A program made the translations under genes and the position numbers. A DNA stretch of 64,000 nucleotides from Flavobacteriales bacterium (GTDB lineage Bacteria; Bacteroidota; Bacteroidia; Flavobacteriales_F; PHOS-HE28), in assembly GCA_020852835.1 (NCBI GenBank), contig JADZAC010000054.1:1-64000 (forward strand), given 5' to 3'. Below the pieces are notes generated by a model. That model was not told the DNA's origin, searched no databases, and saw nothing but the letters and a program-made list of their open reading frames with translations. Below are positions 17,773-26,321 of this stretch, one piece after another. Numbering within the stretch: the stretch's first letter is position 1; each line of letters opens with the position of its first letter.

Positions 17773-17986
17773 CCTTTGGCCCTTTGAGGCGGTGCCCGCG
17801 GAGCAGCTGCACCGGGCAGGTCTTCGGCCTTGCCGTCCAGTGCGAAGTGCGAAGACGGATCCAACGATCATCAACATGGTCCATGGACCCGCAATGGCCC
17901 ATGAGGAAGAACTGTGAGATGTGTTTGCCCGGGGGCGAGAAGGCTGGTTTCTGCTTTCGTATAGCTTAGCGGCCAACGAACAGCCT

Positions 17987-19402
17987 ATGAGCCATCTCCA
18001 TCGCAAGCCACTGGACGTATTGTTGAACGAGGCTGCGGACCAAGGGGAGGGCACTTTGGTGCGCCGCCTCGGCGCGGGCAGTCTGGTGGCCTTGGGCATC
18101 GGGGCCATCATCGGCGCAGGCCTCTTTTCCCTTACCGGGGTGGTGGCTGCCGAGCACGCCGGCCCTGCCGTCACCCTCTCCTTCATCATCAGCGCCATCG
18201 GCTGTGCCTTTGCGGGGTTGTGCTACGCGGAGTTCGCCAGCATGATCCCCATCGCCGGCAGCGCGTACACCTACAGTTACGCCACGATGGGCCGCTTTTG
18301 GGCCTGGATCATCGGGTGGGACCTGGTGCTGGAATATGCCGTGGGCGCGGCCATGGTGTCCATTTCCTGGAGCCAATACCTCAACAAACTGTTGATGATG
18401 CACGGCATGCACATTCCCACTGCGGTGATGGCGGGGCCCTTTGAGGGGGGCATCATCAACCTGCCGGCCGTGTTCATTGTGGTGTGCATGTCGCTGCTCC
18501 TGGCCCGGGGCACCCGCGAAAGCGCCGGGGTGAACGCCGTGATCGTGGTGCTCAAGGTGGCCGTGGTGCTGCTCTTTATCGCCTTGGGCTGGTCCTATAT
18601 CAACCCGGAGAACCTGGTGCCCTACATCCCGGAGAACACCGGCAAGTTCGGCGCGTTCGGCTGGAGCGGCGTATTGCAGGGCGCGGGCATCATCTTCTTC
18701 GCCTACATCGGGTTCGATGCGGTGAGCACCGCCGCGCAGGAAGCCAAGAACCCGGCGCGGAACATGCCCATCGGCATCCTGGGCTCTTTGGCCATTTGCA
18801 CGGTGCTGTACGTGCTCTTCGGCCATGTGATGACCGGCCTGGCCCACTACACCGAGTTTGGCGGCACGCACGACAAGCTGGCCCCCGTGGCCACCGCCAT
18901 TGCCCACACGCCCTATGTATGGCTGCAGCAAGGGGTCATCATCGCCATTCTTGCGGGCTTTTCCTCAGTGATCCTGGTGATGCTCCTGGGCCAGAGCCGC
19001 GTGTTCTTCAGCATGAGCCATGACGGGCTGCTGCCCAAGGTGTTCTCCGACGTGCACCCCAAGTACCGCACTCCGGTCAAAAGCAACATGCTGTTCATGG
19101 TGTTCGTGGGTCTTTTCGCCGGGTTGGTGCCAGGCAAGGTGGTGGGCGAAATGACCAGCATAGGCACCCTGCTCGCCTTCATCCTGGTGAGCATCGGGGT
19201 GATGATGATGCGCAAGCGCATGCCCGATGCTCCCCGTGCCTTCCGCACGCCCCTGGTGCCCTTTGTGCCCATCATGGGCGTTCTGGTGTGCGGGGTGATG
19301 ATGGCGGCACTGCCCTGGGATACCTGGTTGCGCCTGGTCGTATGGCTGCTCATCGGCATCGTGATCTACTTCAATTACAGCGTGAAGCACAGCAAGTACT
19401 GA
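17987..19402 (+). CDS. APC-family amino acid permease (cationic/YhdG-like)
   Basis: A 471-residue inner-membrane transporter with 12 or more hydrophobic segments. The first carries the APC motif GIGAIIGAGLFSLTG near 39. IFFAYIGFDAVSTAAQEAKNPARNMP near 243 is the signature of the cationic amino acid transporter branch. The C-terminal half keeps the usual SRVFFSMSHDGLLPK. The substrate is probably a cationic or small neutral amino acid, by family only. The start MSHLHRK is chosen; the in-frame ATG 22 codons earlier has no homology support. Confidence 0.9.
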   Translation: MSHLHRKPLDVLLNEAADQGEGTLVRRLGAGSLVALGIGAIIGAGLFSLTGVVAAEHAGPAVTLSFIISAIGCAFAGLCYAEFASMIPIAGSAYTYSYATMGRFWAWIIGWDLVLEYAVGAAMVSISWSQYLNKLLMMHGMHIPTAVMAGPFEGGIINLPAVFIVVCMSLLLARGTRESAGVNAVIVVLKVAVVLLFIALGWSYINPENLVPYIPENTGKFGAFGWSGVLQGAGIIFFAYIGFDAVSTAAQEAKNPARNMPIGILGSLAICTVLYVLFGHVMTGLAHYTEFGGTHDKLAPVATAIAHTPYVWLQQGVIIAILAGFSSVILVMLLGQSRVFFSMSHDGLLPKVFSDVHPKYRTPVKSNMLFMVFVGLFAGLVPGKVVGEMTSIGTLLAFILVSIGVMMMRKRMPDAPRAFRTPLVPFVPIMGVLVCGVMMAALPWDTWLRLVVWLLIGIVIYFNYSVKHSKY

Positions 19403-19607
19403 ACGAAAGGACCTGCGCACAATGGCCTTTCACCGGGCGGCATGCGAGGTGGGACTTGCGGCGGGCACGAGCTTGCTTCCGGGATCGGCGCATCGGACCG
19501 GGCAGCTATCTCACGCGTGAATACCGGTTGTTCAACCTTTTTTTTTCGAGACACGCCCCGGGATGCACCGGATCGTGTGAACTTTGATGCACCAATCCGT
19601 TCCCTCC

Positions 19608-20480
19608 ATGAAACACGGTATACTCCTCTCCGCGCTGCTGATGGGCGGCACATGCACACAAGCCGGGGCCCAGGTCCCCAATGGCGGTTTTGAGTCATGG
19701 TCCACGCCCACGGGCGCCAGCTACCAGGATCCCGACCAGTGGGTAACGTTCAACGCGTTGACCTCCATTGTGCCCGGCATGGGCCTTTCCTGCGAGAAGA
19801 TCACCCCCGGTGCCGTGGGCAGCGCCGCAGTGAAGGTTACCACCCGTTCCGCCATAGGCATTGGTGTCATGCCGGGGGTAATTGCCATTGGCAACATGAG
19901 CGGGGTCACCGGGTTTGCTTACGGCAGCCGCCCGGCCACACTGACCGGCCAGTGGCAATGCGGGGTGATCGCCGGGGATTCCGGCGCCATTGCGGTGGGG
20001 TTGACCAAATGGAACGCCGCCACGCAGACCAGCGAGAGCATCGGGGGAGCCGTGTTCACCTTCAGCGGCAACGTTTCCGGCTGGCAGGCCTTGAACGTTC
20101 CTTTTGTGTACACCAGCCTTTCAACCCCCGATACCGCTTACGTGATGGTGGCCTCCAGCATTGGAAGTCCCAGTACAGGGGGCAGCTGGGTGCAGGTGGA
20201 TGCCTTGGCCTTCAGCGGCACGGCCACCGGCATTGCCGAGCAGGCACCGGAAGGGCTGCGGGTGTATCCTTCGCCGGCATCGAACCGGGTTACCATAAGC
20301 GGTGCCCAGCCCATGGCCCGGATCACGCTTTTTGAAACCACCGGCCGCACGATGCTCAGCCAGGGGGTGGGCGGAACCACGGCCGAGCTGGACGTTGCCC
20401 ACTTGCCGCAAGGGCGCTACTTGGTGCGTGTGGAACTGGTGGACGGCACGCAGTCGGTGAGCTCCTTTGTGAAGCGTTGA
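19608..20480 (+). CDS. Secreted protein with PCMD-like domain and T9SS sorting domain
   Basis: A 290-residue exported protein. The signal peptide spans about 1-22 (LLSALLMGGTCTQAGA). The mature N-terminus begins VPNGGFESW, typical of the Bacteroidota PCMD-type jelly-roll domain found in carbohydrate-binding or surface proteins. The last 75 residues form a T9SS type A sorting domain: IYPSP-like VYPSPASNRVTI near 218, then LPQGRYLVRVEL. It is likely carried to the surface by the GldKLMN machinery encoded here. The ligand is unknown. The start MKHGILL gives a clean signal peptide; an ATG eight codons earlier is possible. Confidence 0.82.
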   Translation: MKHGILLSALLMGGTCTQAGAQVPNGGFESWSTPTGASYQDPDQWVTFNALTSIVPGMGLSCEKITPGAVGSAAVKVTTRSAIGIGVMPGVIAIGNMSGVTGFAYGSRPATLTGQWQCGVIAGDSGAIAVGLTKWNAATQTSESIGGAVFTFSGNVSGWQALNVPFVYTSLSTPDTAYVMVASSIGSPSTGGSWVQVDALAFSGTATGIAEQAPEGLRVYPSPASNRVTISGAQPMARITLFETTGRTMLSQGVGGTTAELDVAHLPQGRYLVRVELVDGTQSVSSFVKR

Positions 20481-20501
20481 TCCGCGGTACGCGGGCCAGC
20501 A

Positions 20502-21434
20502 TCACGGCATCTGGCCGAGCAACCGTGCTGCGGCGCCTTCCTTCAGCGAGCAGCGGCTCCAGTGGATGCGTTGGATGCCGTGCAGCAGCACGCGTTCGAT
20601 CAGCACCAGCGCCGGAATGATGGTGTCCACCCGGTGTGGTGGCATGCCGGGCAGCATGGCACGGGAAGCCCGGGGCATTGGGAGCAGTTCGTCCTTCAGG
20701 GCATCAAAGGCCGTGATATCAAAAGCCAGGGTGGCGGCACCGGGCGGCAGCGCCCTTCCCTGTCGGAGGGCCACCAGGTGTGCTACGGTATCGAATGATC
20801 CCGCCGAGCCTGCAAGCGTTGCAGGCCAATGGCGGTCCATCACTGCCCACAGGCCCTCGAGTTGCGCATCGATGTGCGCAGCCATGCGCAGCTGTGTCCC
20901 CATGTCCAGCGGGCCGGGTTCCGGAAAGCGTTCCAACAGCCGGGTGGTGCCCAGTTCGAAGCTGTGCTTCCACATCAACGCCCTATCGGTGGCCAGGATG
21001 AATTCCGTGCTGCCCCCGCCGATGTCCATCACCAGCATGGGCTTGCCGGTGAAGGAAACTGCTTGGCGCACGCCATCGAGGATCAGGCCGGCCTCCTCCT
21101 CACCGGGGATGATCTGCACGGTGATGCCCAATTCCCGGTGGATCCGCGCGGCAAATTCGGCACCGTTGCTGGCGCTGCGCATGGCGGAGGTGCCGAAGGC
21201 GCCGGTCCGTTCAGCGCCCAGTAGTGCGGCCTTGGCGCACAGCGTGCGCAAGGCGGCCAGGCCGCGCTCCATGGCTTCCTCGGTCAGCTTGCCTTGTTCC
21301 ACTCCGCCACGCCCCAGGAACACCCCCAGCTCTTCGTCGTGCAGCACATCCAACCCGGTGGTACGCCCGGCGGGCCGCTCCGCTACAAGGAGTTTGAAGG
21401 TGTTGGTGCCCAAATCGATGATGGCGATGCGCAT
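20502..21434 (-). CDS. Ppx/GppA-family exopolyphosphatase or pppGpp phosphohydrolase
   Basis: A cytosolic 310-residue ASKHA-fold phosphatase. Phosphate-binding loops are present: DLGTNTFKLL at 7-16, GTSAMRSASNG near 82, and DIGGGSTEF near 143, with the catalytic Glu in IPGEEEAGL near 116. It lacks the C-terminal HD-like domain of full-length Ppx/GppA (about 500 residues), as common in Bacteroidota. Whether it acts on polyphosphate or on pppGpp cannot be decided. It is convergent with the T9SS cargo gene with only 21 bases between them. Confidence 0.9.
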   Translation of the reverse strand: MRIAIIDLGTNTFKLLVAERPAGRTTGLDVLHDEELGVFLGRGGVEQGKLTEEAMERGLAALRTLCAKAALLGAERTGAFGTSAMRSASNGAEFAARIHRELGITVQIIPGEEEAGLILDGVRQAVSFTGKPMLVMDIGGGSTEFILATDRALMWKHSFELGTTRLLERFPEPGPLDMGTQLRMAAHIDAQLEGLWAVMDRHWPATLAGSAGSFDTVAHLVALRQGRALPPGAATLAFDITAFDALKDELLPMPRASRAMLPGMPPHRVDTIIPALVLIERVLLHGIQRIHWSRCSLKEGAAARLLGQMP

Positions 21435-21495
21435 GGCCTCAACAAGTTGGGTTGCGGTCCGGGAACCGTGGAAGCGGTTGCGGCACGAGACTGCT

Positions 21496-22836
21496 TCACC
21501 CTTTATAGAACAACCATTTGCCCAGTTCCTTCCAGGTCACCTTCTTGCCGTACATCAAGATGCCGGTGCGGTAGATGCGGCCGGCCAACCAAGTGGTGAA
21601 AAAGAAGGTGGCCACGAGCAGCACCATGCTCAGGGCCAGTTCACCGGGGTGGGAGAAAGCGTTGCCCGTGGCGATGCGCACCATCATCACCACCGGCGAG
21701 GTGAACGGGATGATCGAGCACCAGAACACCGCAGGGCCGTCGGGATTGTACACGGCCGTTTGGGCGATCATGATGGCGATGATCATCGGGACGGTGATGG
21801 GCAGCATGAACTGCTGGGTATCGGTTTCACTGTCCACAGCGGCACCCGTGGCCGCGAAGAGCGAGCTGTACAGCAGGTAGCCTCCCAAGAAGTAGAAGAG
21901 GAACAAGAGGATGATCCAGGTCACGGGCAGTTCGTCCCACACCTGCATGGCCACGCCCAGCATTTCGGCGGAGGCGCCCGGTGTGTCCACGGCCGGAGCC
22001 TGGTCCCCGAGCTGTTCCTGCAATTGGGTGGTCATTTGGGCGGCCGGTTGTTGCACGGCCTCGCCACTGATGGCGTCCTTGGCAAAGCTCAAGCCCACGG
22101 TGCCCAGCACCAAGGTGAGGGCCACCCACAGCAGGAACTGGGTGAGGCCCACCATGGCCACGCCCACGATCTTGCCCATCATCAGTTGAAAGGGCTTCAC
22201 CGAGCTGATCAACACCTCCACCACGCGGTTCTGCTTCTCTTCCATCACACCGCGCATCACTTGGGCCCCGTACAGGAAGATGAACAGGAAGATCAGGTAG
22301 CCGAAGCCGAAGCCCAGCCCGGCCTTGATCTGGTCGTAGCTCTGCTTGCCCGCTTTCTCAATGTCGAACAACTGCACCTTCAGCGCGGTCTTGATCTTGC
22401 GGTAGGTGTCCGGGTCCACGTTGTTGAGGCGCAGTTTCTCGCGCTCCAGTACCGATTCGATCTCCTTGGAGAGGTAGTTCTGCACGGTGATGCTGGGCAG
22501 GTTCTTGTAGAAGATCTGGATGGTGTTGTTCTCCAGCACCAGCGGATTCACCTCCACCATGGCGTTGTACGGGCTGGCCTTGAACACCGAGTCGCTCAGG
22601 TCCGCCTGCTCATAAAAGAACTTCACGTCGCTGCTTTCCTTGAGCTTGTTGGTGAGCAGTTGCGCCTTGTCGATCACCACGATGTGCTGCACACCGTTTT
22701 CCTGCATGCCCAGGAAGCTCACCAGCACCATGCCGCCCACCAGCAGCAGGGGGCCCAGGATGGTCATGATCAGAAAGCTCGGCTTGCGTACGCGGGTGAT
22801 GAATTCCCGCCAGATGATCAGCTTGATCTTGTCCAT
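21496..22836 (-). CDS. ABC-2 type transporter permease (NatB-like)
   Basis: A 446-residue inner-membrane protein. One membrane segment lies near the N-terminus (FLIMTILGPLLLVGGMVLVSF, about 21-41), then a large extracytoplasmic loop (about 45-175), then five or so segments; VMRGVMEEKQNRVVEVLISSVKP near 195 is the ABC-2 permease signature. It forms the membrane part of an exporter with the ATPase 29 bases upstream in the same operon. NatB/YhaP-type exporters move sodium or other small molecules; the substrate here is unknown. The start at MDKIKLI is set by homology, since the frame continues upstream inside the ATPase gene. Confidence 0.92.
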   Translation of the reverse strand: MDKIKLIIWREFITRVRKPSFLIMTILGPLLLVGGMVLVSFLGMQENGVQHIVVIDKAQLLTNKLKESSDVKFFYEQADLSDSVFKASPYNAMVEVNPLVLENNTIQIFYKNLPSITVQNYLSKEIESVLEREKLRLNNVDPDTYRKIKTALKVQLFDIEKAGKQSYDQIKAGLGFGFGYLIFLFIFLYGAQVMRGVMEEKQNRVVEVLISSVKPFQLMMGKIVGVAMVGLTQFLLWVALTLVLGTVGLSFAKDAISGEAVQQPAAQMTTQLQEQLGDQAPAVDTPGASAEMLGVAMQVWDELPVTWIILLFLFYFLGGYLLYSSLFAATGAAVDSETDTQQFMLPITVPMIIAIMIAQTAVYNPDGPAVFWCSIIPFTSPVVMMVRIATGNAFSHPGELALSMVLLVATFFFTTWLAGRIYRTGILMYGKKVTWKELGKWLFYKG

Positions 22837-22865
22837 TGTGGCTTTCGCGTTGAAAACACGGTGGT

Positions 22866-23807
22866 TTATTCGGTGGTGCCGACGGCCACTGTGGCCGGTT
22901 CCTGGTTGCTCACGGCGCGGATAAAGATCTCGTGCATGCCGGGCACCTCTTCGCGTACCCCCGTGATCTGGGCCGCCGGCAAGGTGGCGGCCAGCACGTT
23001 GTTCAGCGTGGCGCCGTGCAGCAGTTTCACGCGGGCTGTGCAAGCGCCGTCCTCTTCCCTGTGTTCCAGCAGTTCGCCGTGGTAGGCCAAGGCGTTGGCG
23101 AAGGCCACGGCATTGCCCGTGAATTCCACGCGGAAGGTGGCGTTGCTGTACTGCTTGCGGATGTCCTTGACGCTGCCGCTGAGCACCACGTGGCTGCGGT
23201 CCACCAGGGCGATGTGGTCGCAGAGCTCCTCCACGCTGCCCATGTTGTGCGTGCTGAGCATGATGGTGGTGCCTTCGGCGCTCATGCGCAGGATCTCCTG
23301 GCGGATCAGGTCGGCATTGATGGGGTCGAAGCCGCTGAAGGGTTCGTCCAGGATCAGCAGCTCGGGCTGGTGCAGCACCGTGGTGATGAACTGCACCTTC
23401 TGGGCCATGCCCTTGCTGAGCTCTTCCACTTTTTTGTTCCACCAGTGGGCCATGTCCCAGCGGGCAAACCAGGCCTTCAGGCGATCGGTCGCCTCCCGTT
23501 TCTCCATGCCCTTGAGCTGTGCGAGGTAGAGGGCCTGTTCGCCCACCTTCATTTTCTTGTACAGGCCGCGTTCTTCCGGCAGGTAGCCCATGCGCACCAC
23601 GTCTTCCGCCGTCATCGGGTGGCCGTCGAGCAGCACCCGGCCGCTGTCCGGCCCGGTGATCCGGGTGATGATGCGGATCAGGGTGGTCTTCCCTGCGCCG
23701 TTGGGGCCCAGAAGGCCGAAGATCTTGCCCTTGGGCACCTCCAGGCTTACGCCGTCCAGCGCGAGATGGTCCCCGTAGCGTTTCACGATGTTCTCAACTG
23801 CAAGCAT
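22866..23807 (-). CDS. ABC transporter ATP-binding protein (NatA-like)
   Basis: A 313-residue cytosolic ATPase that energises the ABC-2 permease encoded next. Walker A is GPNGAGKTT near 35, the Q-loop is in GYLPEERGLY near 74, the signature is ELSKGMAQKV near 130 (LSKGM rather than LSGGQ, usual in this subfamily), and Walker B is LLILDEPFSGFDP near 154. A switch His follows in STHNMGS. The C-terminal 80 residues form the DUF4162-type regulatory extension. A minus-strand TACCTTCG element lies at 23843-23850. Confidence 0.95.
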   Translation of the reverse strand: MLAVENIVKRYGDHLALDGVSLEVPKGKIFGLLGPNGAGKTTLIRIITRITGPDSGRVLLDGHPMTAEDVVRMGYLPEERGLYKKMKVGEQALYLAQLKGMEKREATDRLKAWFARWDMAHWWNKKVEELSKGMAQKVQFITTVLHQPELLILDEPFSGFDPINADLIRQEILRMSAEGTTIMLSTHNMGSVEELCDHIALVDRSHVVLSGSVKDIRKQYSNATFRVEFTGNAVAFANALAYHGELLEHREEDGACTARVKLLHGATLNNVLAATLPAAQITGVREEVPGMHEIFIRAVSNQEPATVAVGTTE

Positions 23808-23842
23808 GCCGATGTGCGTATATCAGGCGCAACGCGCGGGGC

Positions 23843-23850
23843 CGAAGGTA
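23843..23850 (-). promoter_or_regulatory. -7-like element of the ABC exporter operon
   Basis: TACCTTCG on the minus strand, 35 bases before the ATPase ATG. Confidence 0.42.
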
Positions 23851-24022
23851 ACCGCTCGGGCAAGCGTGAAGGCACCGCTGGTGACGCCACGCTCCCGCTC
23901 ATCCATTCGGGTCGGCCAAGCACAGCGCGTTGGCAATGGCCCTGCCCGCTACGGACCAAGCTTTGGCCTGCCCTTCGCCCCGGGGCCAACGAACGGGGTT
24001 CTGCGAGCGGGTGCCCTGCACC

Positions 24023-25003
24023 CTACGCATAGATCTCACTCCGGCTCAGCATACGCTGCTGCACGGGGTCCCACACTTTCAGGCGCAGGCATTTGATCAC
24101 GTCCCAAGGCAACAGGCTGGTCTTCTTGGCTTGCTGCAGTTCGGGAATGGCCTTGTACACCTCGGGCAGGCGGTAAAACGGGATGCGCGGGTTGAGGTGG
24201 TGGATGTGGTGGTAGCCGATGTTGGCCAGGAACCAGCGCATCACCGGGCTCATGCGCATGTGGCTGCTGCTTTTGAGGGCGGCATCGTGGTAGGTCCAGC
24301 CGTCCTTCTCGGCAAATTGCACGCCGGGGTAATTGTGCTGTGCATAAAAGAGATAGCTGCCCAGGCCCAAGCTGATGAGGAAGGGGATAAAGAAGCCGAA
24401 CACCAGCCCGGCCCAACCGGCCAGCAGGAAGATGCCGGTGCCGATGGCGAAATGGAACAGGAGCGCCACCAAGCTGTCCCAGTGTTTGCCCGTGTTGTTC
24501 ACCAGCGAGCGGATGCACATGCCGTAGATGAACATGAAGATGTAGCCCAAACCGATGGTGATCGGATGGCGGACGAAGAGGTACGCCGTGCGTTCACCCC
24601 AGGGGGAAGAAAGGAACTTTTCCTTGGTCACCACCGGAAAGGAGCCGATGCTGCTGGTGTACAGCTTGCTGTTGTGGGCGTGGTGGTAGTTGTGGCTGCG
24701 CTCCCAGATGCTCACCGGTGCCAGCATGTACCAGCCGAACACGGTAAAGATCCCCTTGGCCGCCTTGGAGTTTTGCAGGATGCTTTGGTGCAGGAAGTCG
24801 TGGTAGATCACGAACATGCGCCCCAAGGTGAGCGCCACCAGTACCGCGCACACCACCTTGGCCCAGAAGGGCGTGGGAAGAAAGACGCCGGTATATCCCG
24901 CCGCCAACACCACCAAGGTGATGATCAGGTGCCACCAACTGCGGCCGCGGTATTCCTTGGCATAGGCGCGAGTGGCCAGTATGAGGTCCTTTCCTTGAAG
25001 CAT
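24023..25003 (-). CDS. Membrane fatty acid desaturase
   Basis: A 326-residue integral membrane diiron enzyme. The three histidine boxes are complete: HDFLH near 69, HNYHHAH near 104, and HHIHH near 270. Four or so hydrophobic segments surround them. It should introduce a double bond into acyl chains, tuning membrane fluidity; it may equally be a hydroxylase or beta-carotene-type enzyme of the same fold. The upstream gene on the same strand encodes an LpxL-like acyltransferase, but the gap of 224 bases makes co-transcription uncertain. Confidence 0.9.
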   Translation of the reverse strand: MLQGKDLILATRAYAKEYRGRSWWHLIITLVVLAAGYTGVFLPTPFWAKVVCAVLVALTLGRMFVIYHDFLHQSILQNSKAAKGIFTVFGWYMLAPVSIWERSHNYHHAHNSKLYTSSIGSFPVVTKEKFLSSPWGERTAYLFVRHPITIGLGYIFMFIYGMCIRSLVNNTGKHWDSLVALLFHFAIGTGIFLLAGWAGLVFGFFIPFLISLGLGSYLFYAQHNYPGVQFAEKDGWTYHDAALKSSSHMRMSPVMRWFLANIGYHHIHHLNPRIPFYRLPEVYKAIPELQQAKKTSLLPWDVIKCLRLKVWDPVQQRMLSRSEIYA

Positions 25004-25227
25004 GGGGGTGCTAATTTATACCCGTTCCAAAGAAGTGCCACGGCATGGTCCTTTGCACCTCCCATGCCGAAGCAAGCTCCTGCTGCGATTTCCCGGGGCA
25101 TGCACAAAGGACTATGGCGCTTGTACCGGCCATCCTGCAAATGGCATCCCAAGGATCGGTGATGTTGGCTGAAGGAGCTTGGTGCCTGAAGCCCCTCTGT
25201 GGGCAACTGGTTTAGGAGCACGGACAA

Positions 25228-26094
25228 CTACGCCCTCCTGTGCTTCCACCTCCGGTGCGTCCATAACCAGATCGCCGGGTGCCGCCGGATGTCCTCCTCC
25301 AACCTGCGTGTGTGCCGCTCGCTGATCGCCCCTTCGGCCGTACCGCCCGGGCGGGCTTCCAGCAGTTCGAAGCGCATGGCATAGTGGCCGCGCCGGGTTT
25401 GGTCGATGCCCAGGTAGATCACCGGCCGGTCCAGCTTGCGCGCAATGTTCTCCGTGCCCCAAAATACCGGAGTGTCCTGGTGCAGGAACATGGTCCAATA
25501 GGCATGTTTCGGAGAGGGGGTCTGGTCGGCGATAAAGGCTGTGGCGGTGAGCGCGTTCCGGTCGCGCAGCATGCAGCGCAGGGTGTCCTTCATGGGGTAG
25601 AGCCCGTTGCCCAGGCGGGTGCGCATGCGGATGAAGAGCCCGTCGAAGTGCTTGTTCTCCAACGGATGGTAGATCACGTTCAGGTGGTGCAGGCCCAGCT
25701 GGCTGAAGCGCGCACCGCCCAGCTCCCAATTGCCCCAATGCCCCATCACCAGGATCACGCTCTGCCCTGCAGTATGGTACCGCTGAAGCACTTCGGCCCC
25801 CTGCACGCTGATCCGCTTGTTCACCTGTTTGGGAGTGATGGCCAGCGTCTTGATCGTTTCCAGCATCAGGTCGCAGAACCAGCGCCGGAACTCCTGCTCT
25901 ATCTGCTTCAGCTCGGCTTCGCTCTTTTCCGGGAAGCTGTTGCGCAAGTTCTGCCGGACCACCTTCAGGCGGTAGCCGAACGCCCCGAACACCAGCAGCT
26001 GCATCCCGTCGCTCAGGAGGTACAGCAGCGGGAAGGGAAGCAAGGCGATGCCGTAGATCAACGGCAGGGAGAGGTAGTAGCCGATGGCGCCCAT
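25228..26094 (-). CDS. LpxL/HtrB-family lysophospholipid or lipid A acyltransferase
   Basis: A 288-residue inner-membrane acyltransferase. The N-terminal hydrophobic stretch (GYYLSLPLIYGIALLPFPLLY) anchors it. The catalytic HX4E motif is in MGHWGNWELGG near 121, and FIADQTPSPKHA near 189 with FWGTENIARKL near 210 match the family. Such enzymes add secondary acyl chains to lipid A or build related lipids such as ornithine lipids. The start at MGAIGYYL is favoured because the 72 codons upstream look unlike protein. Confidence 0.87.
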   Translation of the reverse strand: MGAIGYYLSLPLIYGIALLPFPLLYLLSDGMQLLVFGAFGYRLKVVRQNLRNSFPEKSEAELKQIEQEFRRWFCDLMLETIKTLAITPKQVNKRISVQGAEVLQRYHTAGQSVILVMGHWGNWELGGARFSQLGLHHLNVIYHPLENKHFDGLFIRMRTRLGNGLYPMKDTLRCMLRDRNALTATAFIADQTPSPKHAYWTMFLHQDTPVFWGTENIARKLDRPVIYLGIDQTRRGHYAMRFELLEARPGGTAEGAISERHTRRLEEDIRRHPAIWLWTHRRWKHRRA

Positions 26095-26321
26095 GGGAAG
26101 CCAAAGAAAACACCGGCTCCGGTGATGGCACCACTTCGTGACCAGGGTGCCTGACGGAGCGGGATGCCCCCGGCACACCCGGAGATGATCGGTCCTTGCG
26201 GCCCGAAGGATCCCCCGCCTGCACCATTTTTCTTCCCCGTAGGGGAATGCCACGGACCGGTTGCGAGTGCGCCTGTTTTTCAAAAGAACGCCTTTGCTTT
26301 GCACCCCCAAACAGGCAAGGC

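Larger units (their letters stand above)
17324..17986. other. 663-base palindrome-rich intergenic region
   Basis: No supportable gene. The region holds a -7 element for the MFS gene at its left edge and three CCATGG-centred palindromes (17593-17620, 17728-17772, 17878-17889). The short open frames here, up to about 112 codons, are mutually overlapping and resemble no family I know. A small RNA or a REP-type repeat cluster is possible. Confidence 0.6.

Noticed and set aside
17491-17917. Small open frames of 60-112 codons in the palindrome-rich spacer
   Set aside because: They overlap each other on both strands across the hairpins and have no conserved-looking motif or start context.
22837-23442. 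Upstream extension of the ABC permease frame
   Set aside because: It lies inside the ATPase gene in another frame; the permease homology begins at MDKIKLI.
24925-25227. A 100-codon minus-strand frame between the desaturase and acyltransferase genes
   Set aside because: It overlaps the start of the desaturase gene in another frame and looks like no known protein.
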